Assembly: GCF_014873145.1 (NCBI RefSeq)
Contig: NZ_JADBEK010000001.1
Location: 2,418,001-2,482,000 of the forward strand
DNA length: 64,000 nt
Origin: Nonomuraea angiospora
Lineage (GTDB): Bacteria; Actinomycetota; Actinomycetes; Streptosporangiales; Streptosporangiaceae
Direction: 5' to 3'
Shown here: piece after piece, positions 36,002 through 44,104 of the stretch
Layout: each line of letters starts with the position of its first letter
Numbering within the stretch: position 1 is the stretch's first letter
Position numbers and translations under genes: made by a program
Notes under the pieces: generated by a model
Told to the model about the DNA's origin: nothing
What the model saw: only the letters and a program-made list of their open reading frames with translations
Databases searched by the model: none

Positions 36002-37351
36002 TCATCGCGGCTCTGGTGTGGCGCGTTTCCTCACCAGGCCGGCCAGCAGGTCCTTGACCTCGGTCGCGTCGTAGCGGTCGCGGTCGAAGGGGCCGATGAG
36101 CAGCGGGCCGTCGTCGGGGCTGTCGGGCAGGCGGCCGTGGCTGCCCCGCACCGGTGCCGGGTCGAGCGGGACCACCGGCATCGTGTAGCGGAAGCCCAGT
36201 TTCTTCCTGGCCAGGGCCGCGGCGGCGCGGAGCTTGACGAACGGGTCGCGCGGGTTCATGAACAGCTCGGCGGGGTCGTAACCGGGTTTGCGGTGGATGT
36301 CCACGAGCCTGGCGAAATCCGGGGCGCGGTCGTCGGAGAGCCAGTAGTAGTAGGTGAACCAGGCGTCGGGTTCGGCGATGGCGACGAGTTCGCCGGCGCG
36401 TTCGTGGTCGAGCCCGTACTTGGCCTTGCCCGCCTGGTCGAGCACCTCGTCCACGCCGGCGAGTTCGGCGATGACGGCGCGGGTGCGGTCGAGGTCGGCG
36501 GGGTCGCGCACGTAGATGTGGGCCACCTGGTGGTCGGCGACGGCGAAGGCCCTGGACGCCCACGGGTCGAGGTATTCCATCCCGGCCTGGGTGTGGACCT
36601 CCAGGAGCCCGGCGGTGCGCAGCGCCCGGTTGACGTCGATCGGCCGGGACGCCGGGGTGATGCCGTACTCCGACAGCACGACGATCTCGGCCTCCTCGGC
36701 CAGGAGCGGGGCGAGCGCGGCGTCGACGGCGCGGGCGGCGGCGATGGCCTCGGGTCCGTCGGGGCCGTGCCGTTGCAGGTCGTAGTCGAGGTGCGGGACG
36801 TAGACCAGCAGCAGGTCAGGGCGTTCGCGGGCCAGGATGCGGCGGGCCGCGGCGATGATCCATGCGGAGGAGGTGATCCCGGCGTTGGGCCCCCAGTAGG
36901 TGAACAGGGGGAACGGGCCGAGAGCGGACTCCAGATCGTCGTGGAGCGAGGGTGGGCGGGTGTAGCAGTCGGGATCCTTGCGGCCGTCGGCGTGGTAGAT
37001 GGGGCGTGGGGTGACGAGCAGGTCGGTGGCCGCGCCCATGGCGTACCACCAGCAGACGTTGGCGGTGCGCAGTCCGGGTACGGCGGTCCATAGTTGGTCG
37101 CCCTGGATGAGTGCGTTGTGCTGGCGCCACAGCAGCACCTCGCCGAGGTCTCGGAAGTACCATCCGTTGCCGACGATGCCGTGGTCGCGGGGCATCGCGC
37201 CGGTCAGCAGGGTGGCCTGCATCGAGCAGGTGACGGCGGGGAGCACGGGCCGCAGCGCGGCCGCCGTTCCCACCTTGGCCACGTTCGGCATGTGCGCGAG
37301 CAGGCGCGGGGTCAGGCCGACGACATTGATCACGACCAGCGGCGCCATCAC
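36002..37351 (-). CDS. alkaline phosphatase/nucleotide pyrophosphatase family protein (EboF-like)
   Basis: 449 residues, alkaline-phosphatase-superfamily fold. Metal/nucleophile region near PAVTCSMQATLLTG (Thr/Ser about 41-43 in place of the usual T), HGIVGNGWY, YVPHLDYDLQRHGP with Asp/His metal ligands, VVLSEYGI and VADHQVAHIY. Last gene of a seven-gene leftward operon, overlapping the previous gene by ATGA. In described ebo clusters a phosphatase-type protein occupies this role. No signal peptide. Confidence 0.8.
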   Translation of the reverse strand: MMAPLVVINVVGLTPRLLAHMPNVAKVGTAAALRPVLPAVTCSMQATLLTGAMPRDHGIVGNGWYFRDLGEVLLWRQHNALIQGDQLWTAVPGLRTANVCWWYAMGAATDLLVTPRPIYHADGRKDPDCYTRPPSLHDDLESALGPFPLFTYWGPNAGITSSAWIIAAARRILARERPDLLLVYVPHLDYDLQRHGPDGPEAIAAARAVDAALAPLLAEEAEIVVLSEYGITPASRPIDVNRALRTAGLLEVHTQAGMEYLDPWASRAFAVADHQVAHIYVRDPADLDRTRAVIAELAGVDEVLDQAGKAKYGLDHERAGELVAIAEPDAWFTYYYWLSDDRAPDFARLVDIHRKPGYDPAELFMNPRDPFVKLRAAAALARKKLGFRYTMPVVPLDPAPVRGSHGRLPDSPDDGPLLIGPFDRDRYDATEVKDLLAGLVRKRATPEPR

Positions 37352-38460
37352 TGCTCCTTCATTCCGAGCGAGGTCAGCCGGCCTCGCATCCAGTCGAGCT
37401 CGGCGGCGATGCCGGCGGCGAGATCCGGGGACGCGCCGGGGAGCACGTTCCAGGTGTAGGTCTCCACCTCGATGTGCCGGGTCAGCGGGCCGGGGCCGCC
37501 GAGGAGCGTGTCCAGCAGGTCACGCAGGTAGGGGGCGCTGGTGGTGAGTGGAGGGGGCGGGTCCGCGTGCAGCGGGACGTGGAAGTGCACCCGCCAGCTC
37601 TCGTCCGCGGGCAGGCCGCCGGCGAGGGCCTCTCCCAGGTCGTCGACGTATCCGGTGGCCGAGCGCGTCTGGTGAAGGAACCTGGGCTCGTCGAACGCCG
37701 CCAGCGCCCGCTGCGCTCCAGGCGGGGCCTCCAGGGCGCACGACGCCTGGAGCTTCACGATCGGGAGCCCGGTGCCGGCGCCCGCGCCGGGTTTCTCGAA
37801 GCCCACGGCCATGTGGCAGGCGTCCAGGCACAGGCCGAGGTAGTCGTGGTCCACCTCGCTCAGCAGGGCGGTCGCCTGGGGTGTGACCTCGATGACACAG
37901 CCGGGCTCCGGCTCGAAGCCCACCCGGATCACCTTGCCGGTCCGGTGGGTCAGGGCGCGCAGCCCCTGGGCGAGCGCGTCGAGGTTGGCCATGACCGCCG
38001 TCGCCTTGTCCTGTGTCCATGCGGTACGCCAGGCGAGGGGCAGCGTCGAGATCGTCCCCTCGGTCACGTCGTCCGGCAGCAACGCGGCGAGGATCTCGGC
38101 CAGCCCGAGCGTGTAACGCAGCCGCTCCGCGTCGGCCCAGTCGGGTTGGTACACGCGGTACTTCACGACCTCGTCGTGGAAGCCGCGGTAGGGGAACCCG
38201 TTCAGGGTCACGACCTCCAGCCCGAGCGAGGCCAGCCGCTCGCGCAGCGCGGCGAGTTCGTCGCCCCGGGCAAGCAGCTCGCCGGCGGCCTGCCGGGGCA
38301 GCCAGAGGCCGACGCCGAGCCGTTCGGCGCCGAGCAGGGTTCTGACCCGCGCGGCGATGCCGGAGAGTTGGCGGTGGATGCCGGGGAGATCCTCGGCCGG
38401 GTGCACGTTGGTGCAGTAGGCGAGGTGGATCGTCGAGCCGTCGGGGTGGCGCAGCCTCAT
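37348..38460 (-). CDS. eboE: EboE-like metabolite traffic protein (sugar isomerase TIM barrel)
   Basis: 370 residues. Starts with HLAYCTNVHPAEDLPGIHRQ, a signature I associate with EboE, then a xylose-isomerase-like barrel (VGFEPEPGCVIE; LGLCLDACHMAVGFE; VKLQASCALEAP; HFHVPLH). Carboxylate and His residues suit a divalent metal site. EboE is part of the ebo cluster that helps move scytonemin and other precursors to the periplasm in cyanobacteria. 3 bases after the TatD-type gene; ATGA overlap with the next. Confidence 0.82.
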   Translation of the reverse strand: MRLRHPDGSTIHLAYCTNVHPAEDLPGIHRQLSGIAARVRTLLGAERLGVGLWLPRQAAGELLARGDELAALRERLASLGLEVVTLNGFPYRGFHDEVVKYRVYQPDWADAERLRYTLGLAEILAALLPDDVTEGTISTLPLAWRTAWTQDKATAVMANLDALAQGLRALTHRTGKVIRVGFEPEPGCVIEVTPQATALLSEVDHDYLGLCLDACHMAVGFEKPGAGAGTGLPIVKLQASCALEAPPGAQRALAAFDEPRFLHQTRSATGYVDDLGEALAGGLPADESWRVHFHVPLHADPPPPLTTSAPYLRDLLDTLLGGPGPLTRHIEVETYTWNVLPGASPDLAAGIAAELDWMRGRLTSLGMKEQ

Positions 38461-38463
38461 CAG

Positions 38464-39309
38464 TCAGCCTCGCTTGATCGTGTTGCCGGCGTAGTCGGGG
38501 GCCGCCTCGATGCCCGCCTCCAGGCTGAGCCGGCCGCTCTGCCCGTAAAAGGCGACCGGATTGCGCCAGAGCACCTGGTCCACATCGTCCTCGCCGAAGC
38601 CGGCCGCGAACATGGCGTCGGCGACCTCGCGCGTCTTCAGCGGATCACTGCGTCCCCAGTCCGCGGCCGAGTTCACGAGCATCCTGTCCGTGCCGTACTC
38701 CTTGAGCAGGACCACCATCCGGTCCGGGTCCATCTTGGTGTCGGGATAGATCGAGAACCCCATCCAGCAGCCCGAGTCCGCGACCATGCCGACGGTCAGC
38801 TCGTTGAGATGGTCGACGAGCACCCGTTCGGGAGGCATCCCGGCGTCCCGTACCACGTCGAGCGTGCGGCGGGTGCCGGCGGCCTTGTCCCGGTGCGGCG
38901 TGTGCACGAGCACCGGGAGATCATTGGCCCGCGCGAGGGCGAGCTGGGCCTCGAAGGCCCGTTCCTCCTCCGCCGTCATGGAGTCGTAGCCGACCTCGCC
39001 GACCGCGACGACGGAGTCCTTCAGCAGGTATCGCGGCAGTTCGGTGAGCACCTCGGCGCAGCGCGGGTCGTTCGCCTCCTTGGGGTTGAGCGCGAGGGCG
39101 CAGTGGTGGCGGATGCCGTACTGCGCGGCGCGGTGCGGCTCCCAGCCGAGCAGCGCGTCGAAGTAGTCGAGGAAGCTGCCCACGTTGGTGCGGGGCTGGC
39201 CCAGCCAGAAGGCGGGCTCCACCACGGCCCGGACTCCCGCGGCGTGCATGCGCTGGTAGTCGTCGGTGGTCCGGGAGGTCATGTGGATGTGGGGGTCGAA
39301 GATACGCAT
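38464..39309 (-). CDS. TatD-family metal-dependent hydrolase (EboB-like)
   Basis: 281 residues. IFDPHIHMTSRT gives the metal-binding HxH, VAVGEVGYDSMT the Glu, LVHTPH and VDHLNE the later His ligands, NSAADWGRSDPL the terminal Asp: a complete TatD/amidohydrolase set. Starts directly at the stop of the EboA gene. TatD-type hydrolases are standard in ebo clusters. Confidence 0.82.
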   Translation of the reverse strand: MRIFDPHIHMTSRTTDDYQRMHAAGVRAVVEPAFWLGQPRTNVGSFLDYFDALLGWEPHRAAQYGIRHHCALALNPKEANDPRCAEVLTELPRYLLKDSVVAVGEVGYDSMTAEEERAFEAQLALARANDLPVLVHTPHRDKAAGTRRTLDVVRDAGMPPERVLVDHLNELTVGMVADSGCWMGFSIYPDTKMDPDRMVVLLKEYGTDRMLVNSAADWGRSDPLKTREVADAMFAAGFGEDDVDQVLWRNPVAFYGQSGRLSLEAGIEAAPDYAGNTIKRG

Positions 39310-39807
39310 TCAGATCCTCTCCATGACATCGCGCGGAACGGGCCGGCCGGCCGCCCGCCGCTCCGCCGCGTAGTCCGACAGCATCCGGGCCAGCTCGGCG
39401 TCGAACCGGCGCTCCAGGCCGGACACCGCCGCCAGCGGGATCGACATGAAGACGCACTTGAGCACCCCGTGACGGAAGGAGTGGTCGTCCAGCCACGCCG
39501 ACCCGTAGGGGCCGAGGGCCGCGGCGACCAGCCGCGCGTCGTTGGCGCGCAGCGCGTCCTCCACCAGGTCGACCGCCGCCGGGCCGAGATCGAGCTCGGA
39601 CAGGACGGACAGGATGGCCAGCCGCTCGCCGGTGTCGCCGCGCTCGTACAGTTTGCGGATCGTCGCGTGGTCGCCGCCCAGCGCTTTGAGCAGCGCGCCG
39701 CGGGCGGTGGGGCCGCCCTTCCGTTCGGCCTGCGGGAAGAGCAGGTGGATCGCGTCCGGGTCAGCCTCGACCCGCCGTACGGCCTGCGTCTGCCACTCGT
39801 CCCTCAT
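39310..39807 (-). CDS. eboA: EboA-domain protein
   Basis: 165 residues, all helical with HEAT-like feel. RRELL-free but with the EboA-type core RGALLKALGGDHATIRKLYE, GDTGERLAILSVLS, and DDHSFRHGVLKCVFMSIPL. No catalytic motif. EboA proteins are found only in ebo clusters, so this gene is the best marker here. Its start at 39807 overlaps the preceding gene by 47 bases, so a slightly later start is possible. Confidence 0.8.
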   Translation of the reverse strand: MRDEWQTQAVRRVEADPDAIHLLFPQAERKGGPTARGALLKALGGDHATIRKLYERGDTGERLAILSVLSELDLGPAAVDLVEDALRANDARLVAAALGPYGSAWLDDHSFRHGVLKCVFMSIPLAAVSGLERRFDAELARMLSDYAAERRAAGRPVPRDVMERI

Positions 39808-40618
39808 GTGCCCTCCTCAGGAACTCGATCGATCGGCGGGCGACCTGCGGGGCCGCATGCCCGTGCCGGGCCAGCTCCACGGCCACCAGACCCGAGTAGC
39901 CGCGCAGCTCGGCGAGCACCGGCACGAAGTCGATCTCGCCCTCGCCGAACTCCAGGTGCTCGTGGACCTCGCGGCGCATGTCCTCGATCTGCACGTGCAC
40001 GGTGTACGGCAGCGCCCGCCGGACGCAGGCGGTCAGATCGTCCCGCTCCACGCAGTGGCAGTGCCCGATGTCGAGGCTGAGGCCGAACCGGGGATGGTCG
40101 CCCAGCATCCGGCGCAGCCGCTCGAAGCCGTCCAGGTCGGCGACGAGCATCTCGGGTTCGGGTTCGAATCCCAATGTGACACCCACCTGGTCGGCCTCGT
40201 CGAGCAGCCGTGCGCACTGGCGGGCCAGCCGCGTGTACGCCTCCTCCTCCGCCATGCCGTCGGGCCGGACCCCGCTCCACAGATGGACCACCGGGGCGCC
40301 CAGATCGGCGGCGACCCGCATGGCCGTGGTCAGGAACTCCGCTCTCCGGCCCGCGTCCTCGCTGATGAGGGTCGGATGATGCTTGCGCCACGGGTCCAGG
40401 GTGTAGCGTCCGCCCGTCTCGACGACGGCATCGAGGCCGAGGCGTTCGAGGAGCTTGGCGATTCGCGACACCTCCGCGGCCAGGCCGGGGGCATAGGGGT
40501 CGAGATGGCCGCGGTCGAGCGTGATCGCCGCGCCGGCGTAGCCCAGGTCGTGCAGGATCGCGAGCGCCTCGGCGAGCCGGTGGTCGCCGAAACCGTTGGT
40601 GCAGTAGGCCCACTTCAC
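39761..40618 (-). CDS. sugar phosphate isomerase/epimerase (IolE/xylose-isomerase-like)
   Basis: 285 residues from GTG 40618, which overlaps the stop of the UbiA-like gene (GTGA). Starts VKWAYCTNGFGDHRL, like the YCTN opening of EboE, indicating paralogy. TIM-barrel metal ligands appear in GFEPEPEMLV, SLDIGHCHCVE, HVQIEDMRREVHEHLEFGEG and AVELARHGH. It may act on an inositol- or sugar-derived metabolite made by the first gene of the operon. Confidence 0.85.
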   Translation of the reverse strand: MKWAYCTNGFGDHRLAEALAILHDLGYAGAAITLDRGHLDPYAPGLAAEVSRIAKLLERLGLDAVVETGGRYTLDPWRKHHPTLISEDAGRRAEFLTTAMRVAADLGAPVVHLWSGVRPDGMAEEEAYTRLARQCARLLDEADQVGVTLGFEPEPEMLVADLDGFERLRRMLGDHPRFGLSLDIGHCHCVERDDLTACVRRALPYTVHVQIEDMRREVHEHLEFGEGEIDFVPVLAELRGYSGLVAVELARHGHAAPQVARRSIEFLRRAHEGRVADAGRTAGRG

Positions 40619-41460
40619 GATGTCGCCAGCCGGGACGAGAGCCACCTGCCCAGGGGCAGCGAGCACAGCAGCGCGCCCGCCGCCACGAACCGCCCGCCAC
40701 CGGCGAGCGCCGCCGCCTGGAGCGGGATCAGGGCGAGGATGCTGAGGCGGACGGCGTTCCGCACGTTCTCGGGATCGGGGTGGGCCCGTAACCCGGCCTG
40801 GACCGGGAGGGTGAAGGCGAGATAGCCGGCGATGAGGACGCCCGCTCCGGCCCGGGCGGTGGCTCGGTCGCGCGCGCAGGAGGCGGCCGCGAGCCCGGCC
40901 GCCGCGGTGCTGGCCACGAGCGCGCGCTCGGCCGTCCCGGGCGACGCCCCCGCCACCTCGGCCCGGCCGAGGACGCTGATCCCATAGGTGTGCGCGCCTA
41001 TCGCCAGCGCCGCCGGCACGGCGGCCCTGACCTGCTCGCCCGCGCCGAGAAGCACGTCGAGCACGCGGCAGGCCGCCATCGACGCCGGTCCCGCCGCCGT
41101 CCGTTTGAGGCCCAGGTCGTAGGCCCACACCGCACCGGCCAGCAGGCCGGCGACGGTGAGGCCGCGGCGTCCACCGGCGAGGGCGGCGGCGGCCAGGCCG
41201 GCGCCGGTGAGGGCGGCGGCGACCCCGAGCGCGGCACCGGGGCGGACCCTGCCGGACGGGATCGGGCGCTCGGGCCGCTCGACGGCGTCGGCCTCGCGGT
41301 CGGCCCAGTCGTTGAGCGCCATGCCCGACCAGTACATCAGCACCGAGGCCACGGCCAGCCCCGGGTTCGGGCTCCGTCCCGCGGCGACCGCACCCGCCAT
41401 GGTGTCGCCGGGCACCGACAGCGCGGCCGGCGCGCGGACCAGCTCCAGCATCGCCCTCAT
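40615..41460 (-). CDS. eboC: UbiA-like membrane prenyltransferase (EboC-like)
   Basis: 281 residues, about eight membrane helices. Aspartate motif NDWADREADAVERPERPIPS (about 50-70) is the UbiA prenyl-diphosphate/Mg site; the second motif is weaker (YDLGLKRTA). EboC is the UbiA-like protein of ebo clusters. ATGA overlap with the upstream inositol-phosphate-synthase-like gene. Confidence 0.83.
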   Translation of the reverse strand: MRAMLELVRAPAALSVPGDTMAGAVAAGRSPNPGLAVASVLMYWSGMALNDWADREADAVERPERPIPSGRVRPGAALGVAAALTGAGLAAAALAGGRRGLTVAGLLAGAVWAYDLGLKRTAAGPASMAACRVLDVLLGAGEQVRAAVPAALAIGAHTYGISVLGRAEVAGASPGTAERALVASTAAAGLAAASCARDRATARAGAGVLIAGYLAFTLPVQAGLRAHPDPENVRNAVRLSILALIPLQAAALAGGGRFVAAGALLCSLPLGRWLSSRLATS

Positions 41461-42596
41461 GACAGCTCCTCGGCGAAGGCGAGCAGGCGGGCGTACTGGG
41501 CAGCCAGGGCGTGTTCACCGGTGCCCAAGGGGTTCTTGAAGAAGTAGCCGAGCTCGGGCAGGACGCCATGCCGCCCCTTCTCGTGCGCCCGCGCGACCAG
41601 CCGGGCCAAGTCCAGGACGAGCGGAGCGGCCAGCGCCGAATCGCAGCCCTGCCAGGTGAACTGCAACGCCATCCGCACGCCGAGAAAGCCCTCGAAGGTC
41701 ACGTGGTCCCAGGCGGTCTTCCACTCTCCGAGATCCGGGACGTAGTCGATGTGCGTCTCACCCTCGACGGGTCCTCCCAGGACCTTCGCGACGACCTGGT
41801 CCTTGGACAGCTCCTTGCTCGACCTGGCGGCCGGATCGGCGAGCGTCGCCCCGTCCCCTCCGCCAAGCAGGTTGAGCCCCGACCAGGAGCGCACCCGTAA
41901 CGCCCGATCGGCGAACATGGGCGCCAGAGCGCTCTTGACCAGGGTCTCGCCGGTCTTGCCGTCGCGTCCCGCGTACGGCACGCCCCGCCGGGCGGCGAGT
42001 TCCGCCAGCGCCGGCAGGGTCGGCCCAGTGGAGGGCGTGAACTCCACATAGCCGCACCCGGCCTGGAACGCCGCATAGGCGTACAGCGAACTCGGCGGCA
42101 GGACGTCGTCCCCCGTCGCGAGCCGCTCCTCCAGATCGGCCAGCCTCTCGAACTCAGGACGCGAATCCACCGGAGGCTCGGTCGACGACACGTTGACGAC
42201 GACCACCCGGGCCAGCCCGTGCCGGGCCCGGAAGCCGGCGATGTCCCCGCTCAGGCGGGCCGCGGCCGCGGCCCGCCCGCCGTCGCCGGGGACGTGGCCC
42301 GGCCGGATCTCAGCGTCGGCGGCGTCCAGGTCCGCGGCGATCAGCCGGGGCAGGTCCGGCGGTACCACCCCCGCCCTGCTCAGCTGTTCGGCGCGTTTGC
42401 GTAAGGAGACCTCGCTGATGTCGTGGCCACCGAAGACCAGGTCCGCGAAGGGGACCAGCTTCGCGGGAAAGTCCGGGGACTCGGTCACGCATCCCTGCGG
42501 GGGCGCGAGCCCTGCCCTGATCGCCGCGGCACCGGCGGTCGCGGTGGTCGCCACGGATCCGCGTGCCCCAATGAGCCACACCCCGACCTTGTCCAT
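41457..42596 (-). CDS. inositol-3-phosphate synthase-like protein
   Basis: 379 residues. N-terminal Rossmann VGVWLIGARGSVATTATAG, NVSSTEPP, EFTPSTGPTLPAL, the catalytic-domain GRDGKTGETLVKSALAPMF, SWSGLNLLGGGDG, SKDQVVAKVLGG and HIDYVPDLGEWKTAWDHVTF. These are the conserved blocks of myo-inositol-1-phosphate synthase (Ino1), which converts glucose-6-phosphate to inositol phosphate with NAD. First gene of the ebo-like operon and therefore possibly its substrate supplier. Probably a paralogue of a housekeeping Ino1. Confidence 0.88.
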   Translation of the reverse strand: MDKVGVWLIGARGSVATTATAGAAAIRAGLAPPQGCVTESPDFPAKLVPFADLVFGGHDISEVSLRKRAEQLSRAGVVPPDLPRLIAADLDAADAEIRPGHVPGDGGRAAAAARLSGDIAGFRARHGLARVVVVNVSSTEPPVDSRPEFERLADLEERLATGDDVLPPSSLYAYAAFQAGCGYVEFTPSTGPTLPALAELAARRGVPYAGRDGKTGETLVKSALAPMFADRALRVRSWSGLNLLGGGDGATLADPAARSSKELSKDQVVAKVLGGPVEGETHIDYVPDLGEWKTAWDHVTFEGFLGVRMALQFTWQGCDSALAAPLVLDLARLVARAHEKGRHGVLPELGYFFKNPLGTGEHALAAQYARLLAFAEELS

Positions 42597-42956
42597 GCAA
42601 GCTCCTACGTGTCGGGCTCCATGCCGAACGAGAAATACGTCCGGTATGTCACTAGCCGCGATGCTAAGAGCGGCTTTTACCGATGGTCAAGCAGAAGATG
42701 TGCGGGCGACACAACCGGCCCATCGGTATGTAGGAGTTGGTGCCGAACTTTGGCCGGATTTTGGCGGAAGTGGCACAACTTTCGCCGATACGTCTTGACA
42801 CAAGGCCGAAAAAGGCGCGTACTTCCATCGACAGTTACCCCTGACTCCACCTCCCACGCTCTGTGACTCCCACTCTTACCCCCTCGCTCCCGAACGCACA
42901 CGAGCAGCTGCACCCTGCCCTCACGCGAGCGGGGCGCCGTCACCGATTGGGGAACC
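42597..42956. other. divergent intergenic region (ebo-like operon / laccase)
   Basis: 360 bases, less GC-rich than the genes. It must hold both promoters. A TTGACA (42795-42800) faces the laccase gene but no good -10 lies 16-19 bases on. No gene seen. Confidence 0.4.
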
Positions 42957-43955
42957 ATGACCGAGGTAGGCAGAGGCATGGCGGAAGGCCGGTTCTCCCG
43001 GCGCGCCTTCACCGCCTCCGCGGCGTTCGCCGCGGTCGCACCGTTAGTAGCATCCAGCCAGGCCGAGGCAGTGATCGACAAGCCCGCGGACAAGCCCGGC
43101 AAGGGCAACGTCCGCCGCATGACCCTGTACGCCGAGCGGCTGCCGGACGGCCGGCTGGGCTACGGCCTGGAGCCCGGCAAGCCCACGATCCCCGGACCTC
43201 TCCTCGAAATGGTCGAGGGCGACACCCTCGAGATCGAGATGGTCAACAACCTGGACGTCCCTGCCAGCCTGCACGTGCACGGCGTCGACTACGACACGGC
43301 CAGCGACGGCACCAGACTGAACAACAGCGTGGTGGAGCCGGGCGGCCGGCGTACCTACACCTGGCGCACCCACGCCCCCGGCCGGCGCCCGGGCGGCAGC
43401 ATCGAGCCCGGCAGCGCCGGCTACTGGCACTACCACGACCACGTCGTGGGGACCGATCACGGCACAGGGGGAATCCGGCAGGGGCTCTACGGGCCACTGG
43501 TGGTCCGCCGGAAGGGCGACATCAGGCCGGACAAGCAGTTCACCGTCGTCTTCAACGACATGTCGATCAACAACCAGCCGGCCCATCAGGCGCCCGAGTT
43601 CGTCGCGAAGCTCGGCGAGCGGGTGGAGTGGATCGTGATCACGCACGGCGAGTTCTACCACACATTCCACATCCACGGGCACCGCTGGGCCGACAACCGC
43701 ACCGGCCTGCTGGAGCACCCGCAGGACCAGAGCCGGATCATCGACACCAAGATCACCGGACCGGCCGAGTCGTTCGGCTTCCAGGTGATCGCCGGGGAGC
43801 GCGTCGGCCCCGGAGCGTGGATGTACCACTGCCACGTCCAGAGCCACTCCGACATGGGGATGGCCGGGATCTTCACGGTGACCGACGCGGACGGGAACGT
43901 CCCCGATCGCCCGGGTGACGGCCACACGGACCACTCGACGGGCTCGCATCACTGA
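42957..43955 (+). CDS. two-domain small laccase (multicopper oxidase)
   Basis: 332 residues, Tat signal ([20 protein letters not shown]) then two cupredoxin domains. Copper ligands: HVHG and HYHDH in domain 1; HTFHIHG and [13 protein letters not shown] in domain 2 (type 1 Cu His-Cys-His and type 2/3 cluster, completed in the trimer). Same architecture as Streptomyces SLAC/EpoA. Secreted oxidase of phenols, lignin models or copper. The His-rich tail ([10 protein letters not shown]) ends in a 31-base repeat that continues past the stop. Confidence 0.93.
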   Translation: MTEVGRGMAEGRFSRRAFTASAAFAAVAPLVASSQAEAVIDKPADKPGKGNVRRMTLYAERLPDGRLGYGLEPGKPTIPGPLLEMVEGDTLEIEMVNNLDVPASLHVHGVDYDTASDGTRLNNSVVEPGGRRTYTWRTHAPGRRPGGSIEPGSAGYWHYHDHVVGTDHGTGGIRQGLYGPLVVRRKGDIRPDKQFTVVFNDMSINNQPAHQAPEFVAKLGERVEWIVITHGEFYHTFHIHGHRWADNRTGLLEHPQDQSRIIDTKITGPAESFGFQVIAGERVGPGAWMYHCHVQSHSDMGMAGIFTVTDADGNVPDRPGDGHTDHSTGSHH

Positions 43956-44027
43956 CGCAGGCCACTCGACGGGCTCGCACCACTGACGCGGGCCACTCAC
44001 TCGACGGACGCGCACCACTGACGCGGC
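43931..44027 (+). repeat. 31-bp tandem repeat at the laccase 3' end
   Basis: Three units: 43931-43961, 43962-43992, and a third from 43993 with a small insertion (CCACTCAC). Each holds the sequence for THStGSHH and its TGA, so the stop codon region has been copied twice downstream. Slippage or duplication is the likely cause. Confidence 0.8.
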
Positions 44028-44104
44028 CCGGGACCCGGCCGCGGCAGGACCCTCAGCTCTTCCCCAGCAGGTCCCGAATCACCCTCAACTCGAAGGAGCG
44101 AACG

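Noticed and set aside
43931..44027. Possible CRISPR-like array
   Set aside because: Units are contiguous with no spacers and begin inside the laccase gene; a simple tandem duplication.
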